From the NCBI RefSeq assembly GCF_030463535.1, contig NC_132897.1:6565821-6629820 (forward strand): 64,000 nt of DNA. Reading direction: 5' to 3'. Below, in pieces: positions 42,716 to 55,300 of the stretch. The position numbers were made by a program, and so were the translations under genes. The notes under the pieces were generated by a model. The model did no database searches. It was not told the DNA's origin and was given only the letters and a program-made list of their open reading frames with translations. Source of the DNA: Salminus brasiliensis. Taxonomy: Eukaryota > Chordata > Actinopteri > Characiformes > Bryconidae. The first letter of the stretch is position 1. Each line of letters starts with the position of its first letter.

Positions 42716-43714
42716 GATATTATATCTATCGACTATTTTATCGATTAGTGGATTAATCTGAACAATTAATTTTCCTCCAAAACAGTTAAACTGAGCATTT
42801 TAAATTCCTTTTATTTTGACATAAAAAACGTTGTCATTGTTTAATGCAGCATGAAACAAAAAGTAAACGAAGGTTTTTATATTAAAATAACAAAACAAAG
42901 GGAACACCAGTGTGATAGTCAGCAGTGCATTGGAGTATTTATATCCCTAGTCAAAGTGTATTTAGCATTCCCTACACAAAGAAAGGTGCTTAAAATAATG
43001 GCCGGAATAAAACAATTCCAAATTCCAAAGCGTATAAACACACACCAGCACATAAAAGCCCAGATTCTAGCCATGACATTTTCTCTTAGTCCTGTAGGTA
43101 CTGAAAATTCTTAGGGTGGCAGGCAGACGGATTCATCGCTTTAATAAGGAGAGAAGCTTCCCTTGATTGATCATAATTAATAAGCATTACTAGACATTTC
43201 TGGTGGTCTATCACCCAAAACAGCACCTGTGTGTTTTCTCCTCAGGCGAACGTGCATTGCGCTGGTGCTGCTGTGGTATGACAGTGATACCTGGCCCAGT
43301 GTACTAACCTCCTATTTGTTTCATGCTAATTTCAAGTACGCCTGTACTTTGAAGGCTTTTGATCTTTGGAAAACTTATAAAAACCTTTTTTGCAGAGTCA
43401 GACTCTGCTGCAGCCGCCAATATTGTTAATTTTTTAATATAGTAGCTCGGAATGGAGCAGACTGATGACTGGAGCAAAAATGACTGACCTCAGTCAAATG
43501 ACTGACCTCCTGCAGTAATTACGTAGTGTTAATAAGGAAACGAGGAATAGTTTGTTATTCGAGCTAAAGTCTTTTAGAGATCTAAAAGCTACAATTTCAA
43601 TAATAGAAATATGTAGTAATAATATGATGCATCTGCTTAACATATTGACACATTTTCAGTATCCATATCGTTATAGTTATGTTGACCAGTTGTACCAGCC
43701 CTATATGATATTCC
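42716..43714. other. intergenic with a 'TATCGATTAG' repeat piece
   Basis: 42716-42780 includes 'ctattttatcgattagtgga', part of a common fish interspersed repeat. The rest shows no gene. Confidence 0.35.
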
Positions 43715-44175
43715 AGGTAGTTGCTATGCAGTTTCAGGTTGTTGCTGGAGTGTTGCCAGGTGGATGCTGCGCTGTCCTGTGTGGTTTATTTGGATGTTCT
43801 TGGTGTGTTTGTATCATCTGCACAAACCTTTGCACCTTGCTATGGTGCGTCTGTGTGGTTCCTGTGACATGAAGGTGGTTACTGTGGTGTTGCTAGGTGA
43901 CTGCTATATTTTTCCTAGGTGGTTGCTATAATGTTGCTATGTGTTTTTTGTGATAATAAGGTGGTTACAGTAGTGTTGCTAGGATGCTGCTTAGTGGTTG
44001 CTAGGATGTCGCTATGGTATCCTAGGTGATTTCTGTGGTATTCTGAATGGTTGCATTGGTGTTGCTAGGTGGATGTTCAGCTGTTGCTCAGTGGCTTCTA
44101 TGGTGTTTCATTGCTGTGATATCCCAGGTGGTTGCTTTGGTGTTGCTAGGTGGGTGCTATAGTGTTGCTAGCTTC
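43715..44175 (+). repeat. degenerate GTTGCTA(G/T) minisatellite
   Basis: Many imperfect units such as 'gtggttgctatagtgttgct' and 'gtgttgctaggtggatg'. Open frames across it are a by-product of the repeat. Confidence 0.8.
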
Positions 44176-44459
44176 TTCCTCCCCATAGAAACAAAAAGGA
44201 ATCCATTTATAACAGAAGCCAACAGACAGCTTCTTCAACATCTGCCCGCTGGCTCCTGTTCGGCGTGTGCTTTTCTAGGTGAATGGTTCTTGTGTGTGTG
44301 TGTGTGTGTGTGTGGAGAGTGTTCCTTTAAGACCCGGCCCTCCTTTCCTCCTGAAAAAGCAACAACAGTGAATGTGGATTATAGCACATGTGTGCAGATC
44401 TGATTGCTCTGTCTTATGACTGGAGTGTGTGTGTGTGTGTGTGTATTGGGGGGCACGAA

Positions 44460-45078
44460 GAGGGGAAAAGAGGACAGGGAGAGGGAGGGAGATAACAAGA
44501 CCGAAAGAGAGAGAGAGGGTGAGAGACAGAGAGGAGAGTGGAGAGGCAGAGGGACTCTGTAGATAAGTCTTTTATGAGCCCCCTGTCCCAGCCCGAGCCA
44601 CACACACTGACCTGCACCGCCCAATCTTCACAACCATTCACACACACACAGACACCCAGCCGTGTTTCAAATTAGCCTATTTATGAAGCTTAGCTCTATT
44701 CTCCCCCCCTCTTCCTCTCTCTTCAGTGTATATTTATTTGTCTCTTTGTGTGATTCTCTCTCGCTCGCTTCCATTTCTCTCTTTCTCTTGCTGACAGAGT
44801 CCTGTCTGTCTGTCACTCTTTCTCTCTTTCTCTCTGCCTCGCATTGTCCCTGTATACCCTCCTTTTTCCTCTCTCTCTCTGATTCTGTCGAACCTTTATT
44901 ACTGTCTATCAGTCTGTCTGTTTGTCTGTCTATCTATCTCCTGTCCCTGTATGCCCTATTCCTCTCTTTCTCTTACTTACAATTTCTCTCTCTCTCTCTG
45001 ATTCTGTCACACCTTCATTACTGTCTGTCTGTCTGTCTGTCTATCATTGTCCCTGTTTACCCCCCTTTCCTCACCCCC

Positions 45079-45125
<47 letters not shown>

Positions 45126-45130
45126 CATTA
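44460..45130. repeat. GA-rich then CT-rich tracts ending in (TA)n
   Basis: Purine-rich 44456-44560, pyrimidine-rich about 44700-45100 with (TCTG)n pieces, then (TA)n at about 45100-45125. Confidence 0.85.
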
Positions 45131-45924
45131 TCATAGTTCCAGTATACTATCAAATCCTGTGTACCATCAGATATAAATTGTGTCCAAAAATATATATATA
45201 TAGGAGATAGGAGAAGCCCTATAGATGATAGGAAAATCCCTATATTATCTCTCTCTCTGTCTCTCTCTCCTCTGTTCACTCACGCTTGAAGATCTGGGTC
45301 AATCGTATCAAGAGCTCAGAAGTCCCCTCTGCATGTTCCTTGCATTGATAATGAGATGTGTGTGTGTGTGGTGGGTGGGTTGTCTGGATGTTTGGGTTGG
45401 TTTGGAGTTGGGGGAAGGGTATTTGATGCCAGGGGATGGTGTGCGTGTGTGTGTGTGTGTGTTGGGGGTATGCTCTAACTAATGGGGTTGCTGGCATGAA
45501 GAGCATGGTACCATGACTGGCACACTGCCGCCTACCTCATACAAACTCTGTCTGTCTGTCTGTCTGTGTATGTCTGCTGTGTGTGTGTGTGATCGCAGCC
45601 GTTCAGTGACCACTGTATCTGCTGATTCAGGAGAAGGACAGAGATTTAGGAAATGTTGAAGACGTAGGAAAGGGAGAGAGTGTACTTTATGTAATGTGTG
45701 TGAGAGAGAGGAAGAAAGAGGGGGGGAGGAGGAAGGGATAGAAAGAGACAGGGTATACTGTATTTAATGTGTGCGTGTGTGTGTGGGAGAGAGAGAGAGA
45801 GTATACTGTACATAACATGAGGTAATTAAATCATGTAAACAGAGAGAGAATGAAGTGTAGGTAGAGAGAGAGAGAGTATATGTATGCAATGTGAGAGAGA
45901 AGGAGGGAGAGATAATGAAATTAT

Positions 45925-45964
<40 letters not shown>

Positions 45965-46640
45965 ATAAGTATGTAATGTCAGTGGGGAAAATCAGATAGA
46001 GAGACATTCGGATGTACTGGGGGAGAGAGAGTGGGTATGAATCTCCGTCATGCCGCCTCTGTAGATTGATTTTTGATCTCGCATGCTTTTTGTATCGACT
46101 ACATCATTCGCTCTACCTGGCATGAAGGACTTCAGTCTGGGGTCAAAACGTAAGGACGAAAGGACCTGATAATGTGTGTGTGTGTGTATGTTTTAGCATG
46201 CTAACAGTGTGTCAGAATTGGTAATACAGTCTTATATTTTCACTGCACTTCAGTTTAACTGACAGACAATGACCCCAGAGCCATCAAACTGTCACTCACA
46301 CAAACTCACAGTCACCAGCCACCCATTCCAGTGTGGCTCTGGCTGTGGGGGGGGTTTGAAAGGATTTAGTTTGTGGTTTGCACTCTTCTTTTGTGTGTGT
46401 GTGTATGTGTGTGTATGTGTGTGTGTAAGAAATGCAGTATGGGAGAGTAAGCCTGCGTGTTTGTGAGCATACTGTCGTGTCACATCAACACCTCATAACT
46501 CATAACAGCTCATAAAGTTTTTGGTTTATTTTTTTTGAGAACACCAGCCGCCCTGTGTTAGGGGTGAGAATGTCACAATAAATCAACCAACAGAAATGTT
46601 TTTCCCCTCATTCTCTTAACATTAATAAGCTAAAAACAAG
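45131..46640. other. microsatellite-rich intergenic DNA
   Basis: (GT)n at 45357-45370, 45444-45460 and 46387-46427. (TCTG)n at 45548-45567. GA-rich 45640-46035 with perfect (GA)n at about 45931-45962. No gene. Confidence 0.6.
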
Positions 46641-46642
46641 AT

Positions 46643-47213
46643 CCTATATATGGACAAAAAGTATTTGGACACCTGCTCATTCATTGTTCCTTCTGAAATC
46701 AGCAGTATTAAAAAATGATCCTGCTTTTGTTGGAGTAGCTACCTCTACTTTCCTGGGAAGAAGGCTTTCCACTAGATTTTGGAGGAGCATTGCTGTGAGG
46801 ATTTGATTGCATTCAGCGACAAGAGCGTTAGTGAGGTCAGAATGTTGGATGATCACCACCCCGCCTCATCCCCAGCTTCCCAAAAGTACTGGTTGGAGAA
46901 CCATCCATCATTCCAGATTGTTGGCGCTTAATACTGGGGGCTTCCACAGCACCACAGCATTCCACAGCTCAGTGCAGGGGGGCTTTATACCCCTCTAGCT
47001 CACACCTGGTATTAGGCATGGTGCCATTAGGTTCATGCATTAGGTTACCTGCTCCAGAGAGTCCTATTCTTTTGGCAGTACTTTTCTACACATGAATCTA
47101 GACAAGCTGCGTGTGTGTGTATATTTGCACATCTGTGTCAGCAATGGGTGTAACTTATAGTAGCTCAGTGTATTCATTAGAAGAGGTGTCCACAAACATT
47201 GGGACATCTAGTG
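46643..47213 (+). mobile_element. MITE family M2, long copy
   Basis: Starts 'ctatatatggacaaaaagta' and ends 'cattgggacatctagtg'. The interior shows a local duplication ('cattccagattgttggcg' area and a second 'ccacagctcagtgc'). Confidence 0.7.
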
Positions 47214-47561
47214 TATTTCCTACACGACAGAATGGTGTTTGAGTGTCTGTGTGTGCACTGCAAAGTGTTAGGGCTGCATATGCAATAGACTGTGCCATAT
47301 TTACCACAGTATATAAGAGGTGGAGGTAATATAACTAAACACATACAACTGGTGAAATGTCTTTAAAATCATTAGGAAAATATAATTAATAGAATTTTTA
47401 TTTTCTTATGAGGAAAAACTTGTATCCCACATGTATTACTACTTGGAATCAGGTGCAGCATAACAGCTGGTTAGCGAGGATTCTGGAGGAGCCTGTCCTA
47501 TTTAAAGCTCAGACATTTAGTCTGGTCTGCTCTTGACTGTTAAAATTAGTGCTATCACCAT

Positions 47562-47690
47562 GGCCAGATCCAAAGAGCTCTCTCAGGCCTTCAGAGAAAA
47601 GGTTGTAGCTGCAGAAGAGTCTGGAAAGAGGATAAGTTAGAAATCAGCCGTCCCACTGTCCGCTAAATCATTTACAAGTGGAGAAGGTGC
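47562..47690 (+). pseudogene. Tc1-like transposase N-terminal fragment
   Basis: Starts with ATG and gives MARSKELSQAFREKVV, then AAEESGKR, before a stop; ISRPTVR follows after a disruption, then a stop and YKW. This is the paired-like helix-turn-helix start of Tc1 transposases ('MAKSKELSE...' type). Upstream 47350-47560 is probably the element's 5' noncoding part. Nothing of the catalytic domain follows. Confidence 0.7.
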
Positions 47691-47699
47691 TTTGAGTGA

Positions 47700-48300
47700 C
47701 CTTCAAGGAACCTTCTTCTTCTGAACATCTTTTCTTAAAGGTTTCTTAAAGATTCAAACAGAAGAATCTCTAAATGTTCCTCAAGAATCTTATACTTTTA
47801 ACAGTGTATAATCACAATACTAGTTTTTCGGCCAGATCATGCAGCCCTAGTGAGTAGGTCTACTGTATTGTGCAGTGAGGGCAATGTCAATAAGGTCTGG
47901 AGGGGAGCCTGTGCATGTCTGTGGTAATCTGTTTCTCAGCAGGGGTTTGTGGGTAAATAGGCGCGAATGGCAGATGGAGGTTGGACTGTTTCGGTCGATG
48001 TGAACAAGCGTCAGTGAACTTCACTGCTTCTGTTGGGTCAGGGGGGTGTGAAGAGTGACCTGGTTTGAGGTTTCCTTTGGGGGAATAGCTGCACACTGTT
48101 TGGAGAAGTGATGTGGAAAATGTGGCGAATAGTAAGATTGCAGCATCAGGACTTGTTGCTAGGGTGGCTCTGAGGTTCTACAGACAATTTCAGCTTACCG
48201 AAGGCTGCCGGAAATCTGGAAATGAAAATGTCAGTTCCAGGCTGACAGAAGCGGCCTTAGAAGTCACACTAATCACGGGTGATAACAAAACCATCTGATA
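47700..48300. other. intergenic, no gene seen
   Basis: 'ggttccttaaagattc'-type repeat text near 47710-47790. Nothing else recognised. Confidence 0.3.
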
Positions 48301-48701
48301 CTCTATATGGACAAAAGTATTGGGACACACCTCTCAGTCATTGAATTCAGGTGTTTCATTCAGTCTCTATGCCACAGCAATGCACCTAGCACCTAGCCAT
48401 GCAGTCTACCTTTATAAACATTAGTAAAAGAATAGGTGGTTCTAAAGAGCTCACTGAATTCTAGCACAGTACTGTAATAGGATGCCACCGATGCAACAAG
48501 ACAGTTTGTGAGAATTTCCTTTCCCCTCTGCATCCTTGAAATCTCTGCTGACTCAATAATTGCAGAGGCCCAAGCTTACTGTTAGCTTACTGCAAAGGGG
48601 GACCAACTCTGTATTAATGCTTATAGATTTAGAATGGGTTGTCAAAAAAAATGTCCTGTAGATTAAATGTGTAGGTGTCCCAATACTTTTGTCAATATAG
48701 T
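48301..48701 (+). mobile_element. MITE family M2-related copy
   Basis: 'ctatatggacaaaagtattg' at the left and 'ccaatacttttgtcaatatag' at the right form inverted ends. The interior ('gccacagcaatgcacctagc') differs from other M2 copies, so it may be a subfamily that shares only the ends. Confidence 0.65.
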
Positions 48702-48774
48702 ATAGCGTCTTCATACGTGATCGGTTGAGGAGAGAGTTATTGTTATGTCAATTAATTTAGTCATTTATCTTATT

Positions 48775-49085
48775 ATCTGCTGTTTGTGGGTCAAGGTCAC
48801 GGTGAATCTGGACCTGACCCAAAATGTTTGGGCACAAGGCAGGAATTCCCCCTGGACAGGGTGTCATTCCATTGCAGGGTACCACACATTCCCATTTACT
48901 GACACACTCACATGTAGGGGCAATTTAGCATATCCAATTCACCTGTTATGTGTTTTTGAGGAGTAGGAGTAGGATGAAACCAAAGACCCAGGAGAAACCA
49001 ACACGGACGTGGAAAGAACACAGCAAACTCTTTAGAGACCTCTGGAGTCGTACAGCAGGCACACTACCTGCGGTGCCAGCATCAG
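48775..49085 (-). repeat. tRNA-derived interspersed repeat ('GGGGCAATTTAG' family)
   Basis: 'gtaggggcaatttagcatat', 'caggagaaaccaacacgg' and 'acacagcaaactctttagag' are landmarks of a repeat common in fish genomes, read here in its usual reverse orientation. Confidence 0.55.
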
Positions 49086-49482
49086 CAGACTTGTTTTGTT
49101 TTTGTCATTTTTCACAGTAAAACTAACTAACTAAGTGCAGAGAGTGCAGACTCAAACCTAGATACATGTACTCCATTCATTAATCATGAAATTATGCAGT
49201 GGAATTACACAATTCTATTTCAGTAAAAAAAACTCAAAGATAAATGGCTGACATGCTCAGTAGTGCCATGAAATTGTGAGAAAGCAGCAGTAATGTAAAA
49301 TACATGATAAGGGTATCTGTAGGTTTTAGTTCAATACGTATAGTTGTTTTTTATGCCATAAGGTGAAGAAAAATATTTAATACTTTTTTCATGTTGTCAC
49401 AGCTGTTTGATACTGGAATACAACAGTGCTTCAGGTAGCCTAAGAAACTAAGGAGTAGTTGAACCTGAGTATCCTGCATTAT

Positions 49483-49506
49483 CAGAATATGAATGTAATA
49501 AATGTA

Positions 49507-49564
<58 letters not shown>

Positions 49565-49588
49565 TACATTTATTACATTCATATTCTG
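49483..49588. repeat. 106-bp perfect palindrome centred on (AT)25
   Basis: Unique-looking arms at 49483-49510 and 49561-49588 are exact reverse complements, and the 50 bp between them are (AT)25, itself self-complementary. The whole is one perfect palindrome without a loop. Confidence 0.96.
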
Positions 49589-49721
49589 TTAATATACTAT
49601 ATATATAATATTATAAGATTTATAATATAATATTATAAATTAAACTTTTAAATTTTACGTTTAAGAGGTTAAACAAGAACTTAAATATGTAATAAATAAA
49701 TAGGTCGTCCTTTCTTAATAC

Positions 49722-49976
49722 ACTTTTGCTAGGTACTGACCACAGCATATCGGGAACACTTCATAAAGCCTGCCTGATGTTTTGGAGATGCTCTAATTTA
49801 CTAGCCATCACAGTTTGGTTCTTGTGGCTCAAGATGGCTCAGATCCTTAAGCTTGCCCATTTTCCCTGTTTTTTCTTAAACCTTACTATAAAGAACAGAC
49901 TGGTCACTTGCTGCCGATGTTTTTTCCCCACTTCACCCACTCTCTAGTGGTGCTAATGTTATGGCTAATCGGTGTA
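49722..49976 (-). mobile_element. MITE family M1, copy 3 (truncated)
   Basis: 'gctaggtactgaccacagca', 'gcctgatgttttggagatgc' and the end 'ctaatgttatggctaatcgg'. One end is missing. Confidence 0.65.
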
Positions 49977-52970
49977 TGCCTGCAGCCTTGTAGAGAACCT
50001 TCAGACTGCTGGACATGACTGTATAACAAGGTGCAGATACTCTGTTCATCAGTCGAACTGTAAGCCAACTCACAGAGAACCATGATTTTAAAGTAATTGA
50101 TTAAAATCGAGATATCCCTAATTACACACAATTATACTTACTATACTAATGAGGGTACTGCTAATGGTGGATGTACTGTTTAGTACTGGCACATTTAGTG
50201 TGCAGTCCATGTTTTAAACACCACTTTATAATGAAGCGTTAAACGCTAAGCCAGATAACGATCAGCCTAATTCTGTTGTTTCTGCTCATCAGTTGGAAGT
50301 TACCGTTACACCAGGTGTTCAGAAAGTATTTTGCTCTAACAACCATTCATTAGAACTAGCTCAGCTGAGACCTTCTCCACAGGGAGAGAGAGACACCGAG
50401 ACAGAGACTTGTATAGATCTCTATTGAACACCATATCTGCAGATGATGCCACAGTTGGTGCCTTGTTACAGCCAAATGAATGAAGCCCACAGTGATGATA
50501 ATGGCACTGTCTAATGCTTCAGCCATAAACGTGGAAGTGAAACATTTGGCAATTGGTGAGAAATGCATGGCCTGCAGCTCAGTGTGTTTAGTAACCAGCA
50601 TGTTTCTTGCCATTTTCCTAGTATGTCTGGGATGTGACCTGCTGGGGAGCAACACTGAAGGCCACGCTGAATGTCAGACATGCAGGTACATGCACACAAA
50701 CACACACACACACTGTCCATCAAACGGTAGGGTTGTTAATGCAGTTGTGTACAACTGGGGTGGAAAATGCTGAATTTCTGGGTATCAGTGCAAAGCAGGA
50801 ATCGTGATGTCACCCCATCAAAACAGAGTGTCTGAGAGATATGTGTCTGACTGCTACCACAAACTCAGAGAGTCAACAGATACACTGGAATATTTAACAC
50901 ATTGAATAGATTCGGTTCCTGAAATGGAAATCTAAAAAATGGCAATATATAGATTATATATAGAAATTATACTACATATATTAGAATATATGGAATATAT
51001 GAAATTTCCATATATCCAACAGAGGTGTATTTGTCACATATGTGAAATATGAAATATGTAACATACAGTTTTTATGCCAAATTGGCCATTTCGAATGTGG
51101 GCCATGAACTTTTAGCCATACATCAGCATATGCAGACATATACAGTACTGTGCAAAGGTACCTGTGAAAGCTCCTCATCTGAGCAGTAAGTGTTTATTTA
51201 CTCAGTAAAACATTAACATTAGAATAAATACTAATAACATTCATACAAAACATCATACATTTACATCTCTGTGTTCATTAAAACATCTCCAAAGTGCTCC
51301 TCATGGGAGTCTAGTATTATTTATAGTCATCATCCAACATCTGGTTTGGTAAATCAGTGCTTAATGATGGTAAATCAGGTGAACTGCTGCTGATGGAGCT
51401 GAACACATCCACACTGTACTGGCTGATGGGGGCGTCTAGAAGAAATCTGGAGCCAAGCTCTGTTCTTCAGACTAGTTTACAAGATCTCAACTACTCTCTT
51501 CAGAATTCTTGTTACTTTTTACTGTATTTATGTTTCCCTGCATCTGTTCTAATGAGATCTGGGGTTAAATACGTATTACTGAGGGAAATTATGTTATATG
51601 GTGTCTGTATATGTAACAAATCTATGTGTGCATTCATCAAACATACATTTCGTGTGTACTATATCTGATATTTACCAAGGTTTATCACACATATGTACAT
51701 ATACATGTATATACCTACTAAAAAATATTTGTATAATCCAGATGTTATGCATAATATATGGATTATACATATGTTCCAATAATATGTACACTTAATGATG
51801 AAAAATATGTATTACATCAGACAACTGCTGCTGAAAGTAAGTAAAAAATTGTTGCAGTCATAATAAATTGTCATAATTTGTCATAATCTTTTACCTTTTA
51901 TCTTTTTATCTTTATACCATTTAAATCACCACTTGCTGCCCTCTATAGCTTTTCTTGACGTGACCATCTAAAACACTTCTGAATAAAATTTTACAATTGT
52001 AACGTTCATTAAAGTTCATTTTTAAATTCTCCTGCGCAGCTAACATGCTGCAGAAACAGTAGTTTTACGAGAAATGCTCAATATCTTACAGTTTCTAGTG
52101 TTTCATTTTTTCTCCTTTTGATTTCTTATGCTGTCTGTGTGGGTTCATCTACCAAATTGCTTTACAAAACCACTTCTAGTCTTTAGGACTAGACTGTGGC
52201 TGTGGGCTGAGAGGCCAAATAAAGGTAAATGTTAGGGATGCGCTGTCGGAAATGGCCAAGATCGGACTATTTTTGCCCCATACAAGTATTGATTTTTTTT
52301 TTTCCAGATAAACGATTACTTAAATAAAAGGTGTAATATAGCAACACTTGCATATTAGTAAAAACTGAAAGTGGATATAAATAATTCAATGTGATTTTTT
52401 TTCGGAGACATGCATTTTTTGTTTGTTTCTACTGGTGACTTGAAAAGGAAACTGGTGCTTTCACCCATCAAATTACAGGAAGAGTATTGAGTGGCTGAGT
52501 ATTGAAGAACGATCTATTTTAATAGCTGTAGTTTAACTGGACAAAGCTGCTTCAGTGCAGGACGTCCGTAGGCTTATTTCAATTTACTGGTAGAGTCACT
52601 GGGGGAAAAAATATATAAATATATATATATATATTATATATATTATATTATATTATAATATATATATATGCAAAATATTAGCAACTATACAGGGGAAGGA
52701 AAAAAGTCTTTACTTCCAGGGAAAGTCAGTGTAAAAAGATTTAATTCCAAGTCACTTGGGAGCATTTCTATTGGTCTATTTAAATTATGTCAAAAAAAAT
52801 TGCAATATAAGTCAAATATAAGTTAAATCTATATATATATATATATATTCAATATAATTAAAAGTAAGAAATCATCAATGACCATCATAATCTATCATTA
52901 ATTAAAAGACATATAATGTCATAATGACATTTTTATTGTTTGATTTTAAATGAGGTTAGAGAAACATGCT
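49977..52970. other. intergenic, largely unique, AT-rich
   Basis: No coding exon. AT-rich (TA) stretches lie at 50940-51010, 52612-52672 and 52831-52850. A 'gatcggactatttttgcccc' repeat piece lies near 52250-52310. 50450-50680 has balanced composition and no repeat features and may be a conserved noncoding element. Confidence 0.3.
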
Positions 52971-52974
52971 TTGG

Positions 52975-53175
52975 ACTGGAAGGTTTGACCCCAGTACACG
53001 GCTGAGGTGCCCTAGAGGAAGGCACCTAAGCCCCAGGTGCTTCAGGTGTGTTCTTACTGCCCTATTCTCTAGTGTGTTTGTGTGTGTGTGTGTATGAGAG
53101 AGAGAGTTCATTGCGACGGATGTATTAAATGTGGAGGTTAAATTCTGTTGTACTGCTGTGCATAAGTGATAAAGC
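52975..53175 (+). repeat. old tRNA-derived SINE related to S1
   Basis: 'gaaggcacctaagccccagg', a (GT)n run, 'gtattaaatgtggaggttaa' and 'tgtgcataagtgataaag' follow the same order as S1 (body, GT run, 'gggttaaatgcgga', tail) but are strongly diverged. Confidence 0.45.
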
Positions 53176-54127
53176 CTGATTAATCTGTTTAATGTAAGCT
53201 ATTTAAGTTAGTCTGAGAAAATCCTCCATGTACGAGCAATCGGCCCTGCTGTGTAGGCCACACACAGTACATACATGCGACTTTTAGGGGGAAATTCCTG
53301 ACATGAGCTCCCTTTGCCTTTAGCATCCGTTACTATAACAACCACTCAATCCGAGACATTCCCATTGATCCATTCACCCTGATCTGTTTAAAGAATGTAA
53401 ACTGGTGATGGCGAACGGACCAATAGAAACGTAAAGAGTCATATAGCCGTGACGATATACAGAATTACATCACCATGATTTTGCGTTTGGCTTGTAATGT
53501 GCTGATGTAATACATTATTTTCATGTGGAAATGATGCCCACAACTGAATCAAGCGTGCTCAAAACATCACTTTTTTCAGTGTGGGAGTGAAATTGATTTA
53601 ATGAAGAGAACAGTCGGAGGGTGAGAATCCATCAGCGCCCAAACAAGCGTTTCTGTCTCGTCTCGCAATGCCAATTAGTGCTGCGCCCAGAAAGAGTTGT
53701 CTAGAAGAAAGACGAATAGTGCTGTCAGTCTGCGTGCAGGTGCCATGCATTGTGTGTGTGTGTGTGTTTTGCATGTGTATGAGTGTGTGTGGTGTGTTTG
53801 TCTGCGAGACGGTCTTTTCAGTAACTTTGTAATCTTGGAGCTAATGTCTTTGGTTCCACTTCTTGGCTCCGCTTGTGCTGCTGTGTTTTCTGTGCCAGTT
53901 CGCTGCTTTTGTCCTCAAATCCCCTCCCCATTAGACAACTCCAAAAAACAACTTACTGCCTTCTTTGTCATTAGGAGCGTTCCCTAAGGTTCTCATCCAC
54001 GATTATTTACTGACTTCAGTCTGAAATGAAAGTGATGCCGTGGTTTCTGTAAGACCACTCTTAAAAAAGGTGCTACAAAGGGGTTCTTTGGGTGATTGTC
54101 AGATATTAGTTAGTTTTTTACAAACAA
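53176..54127. other. intergenic, no gene seen
   Basis: A (GT)n run at 53750-53768. No coding exon or recognised transposon. Confidence 0.3.
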
Positions 54128-54132
54128 ACACA

Positions 54133-54172
<40 letters not shown>
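54128..54172 (+). repeat. (CA)n microsatellite
   Basis: About 20 near-perfect CA units. Confidence 0.9.
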
Positions 54173-54174
<2 letters not shown>

Positions 54175-54244
54175 TGCATTTTACAAAAAAAAATTTTTTT
54201 GACCACTCGCTTCCATGACTGACGCTGACATCAGAAGTTTTTAA

Positions 54245-55300
54245 CAGTGAAGTGTTTTTCCCTTATTATATTGTGTTTCATTGTGTAGTTTGGCTATATT
54301 GTGTTGTGTGGCTGTGTTATATTGTGTTATTGTGTAGCTTGATATATTGTGTTGTGTTATATTGTGTTGTGTGGCTGTGTTATATTGTGTTATTGTGTTC
54401 TGTGGCTGTGTTATATTGTGTTATTGGGTTGCGTGGCTGTGTTATATTGTGTTATATTGTGTTGTGTGGCTGTGTTATATTGTGTTATTGGGTTGCGTGG
54501 CTGTGTTATATTGTGTTATATTGTGTTGTGTGGCTGTGTTATATTGTGTTATATTGTGTTGCGTGGCTGTGTTATATTGTGTTATTGTGTTCTGTGGCTG
54601 TGTTATATTGTGTTATTGGGTTGCGTGGCTGTGTTATATTGTGTTATTGTGTTCTGTGGCTGTGTTATATTGTGTTATTGGGTTGTGTGGCTGTGTTATA
54701 TTGTGTTATTGGGTTGCGTGGCTGTGTTATATTGTGTTATTGTGTTCTGTGGCTGTGTTATATTGTGTTATATTGTGTTGTGTGGATGTATTATATCGTG
54801 TTGTGTGGCTTTGTTTAAATTGTGTTGCATGGCTGTGATATATTGTGTTTTTGTGTTGCGTGGCTCTGTGTTATTTTGTGTTGCATGGCTGTGTTGTTGT
54901 GTTATTGTATTGCGTGGCTGTGTTATGTGTTGCGTGGTTCTGTTTAAAATTGTGTTGCGTGGCTGTGTTATATTGTGTTATTGTGTTGCATGGCTGTGTT
55001 AAATTGTGTTATATTGTGTTGCGTGGCTGTGTTATATTGTGTTATTGTATTGTGTAGCTGTGTTATATTGTGTCGTGTGGCTGTGCTATATTGTGTTATT
55101 GTGTTGCATGGCTGTGTTATATTGTGTTATTGTGTCACATTGTGTTGTGTTGTTTTGTCTTGTGCTGTATTATCTGACTTTGTTATATTGTGTATATGTT
55201 GTGTGGTTTTCTGTTGTGCTGTGTTGTTATATTGTGTTGTATTGTATTGTACGATTGTGTTGTGTGGCTGTGTTGGGTTGGGTAGTATTGTGTGTTACCA
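54245..55300 (+). repeat. GT-rich minisatellite, 31-33 bp unit
   Basis: Units of the form 'ggctgtgttatattgtgtta' plus 'ttg(t/g)gttg(c/t)gt' are tandemly repeated, regular to about 54790 and degenerate to 55300. All three forward frames stay open over long stretches because the unit lacks stops in any frame. Confidence 0.95.

Noticed and set aside
44662-45279. 182-codon plus-strand frame and overlapping minus-strand frames
   Set aside because: Low-complexity CT/GA and TA repeats; no conserved motif.
50356-50773. 97- and 99-codon frames on opposite strands
   Set aside because: Neither has a recognised domain, splice partners or codon pattern. The segment is better treated as possible conserved noncoding DNA.
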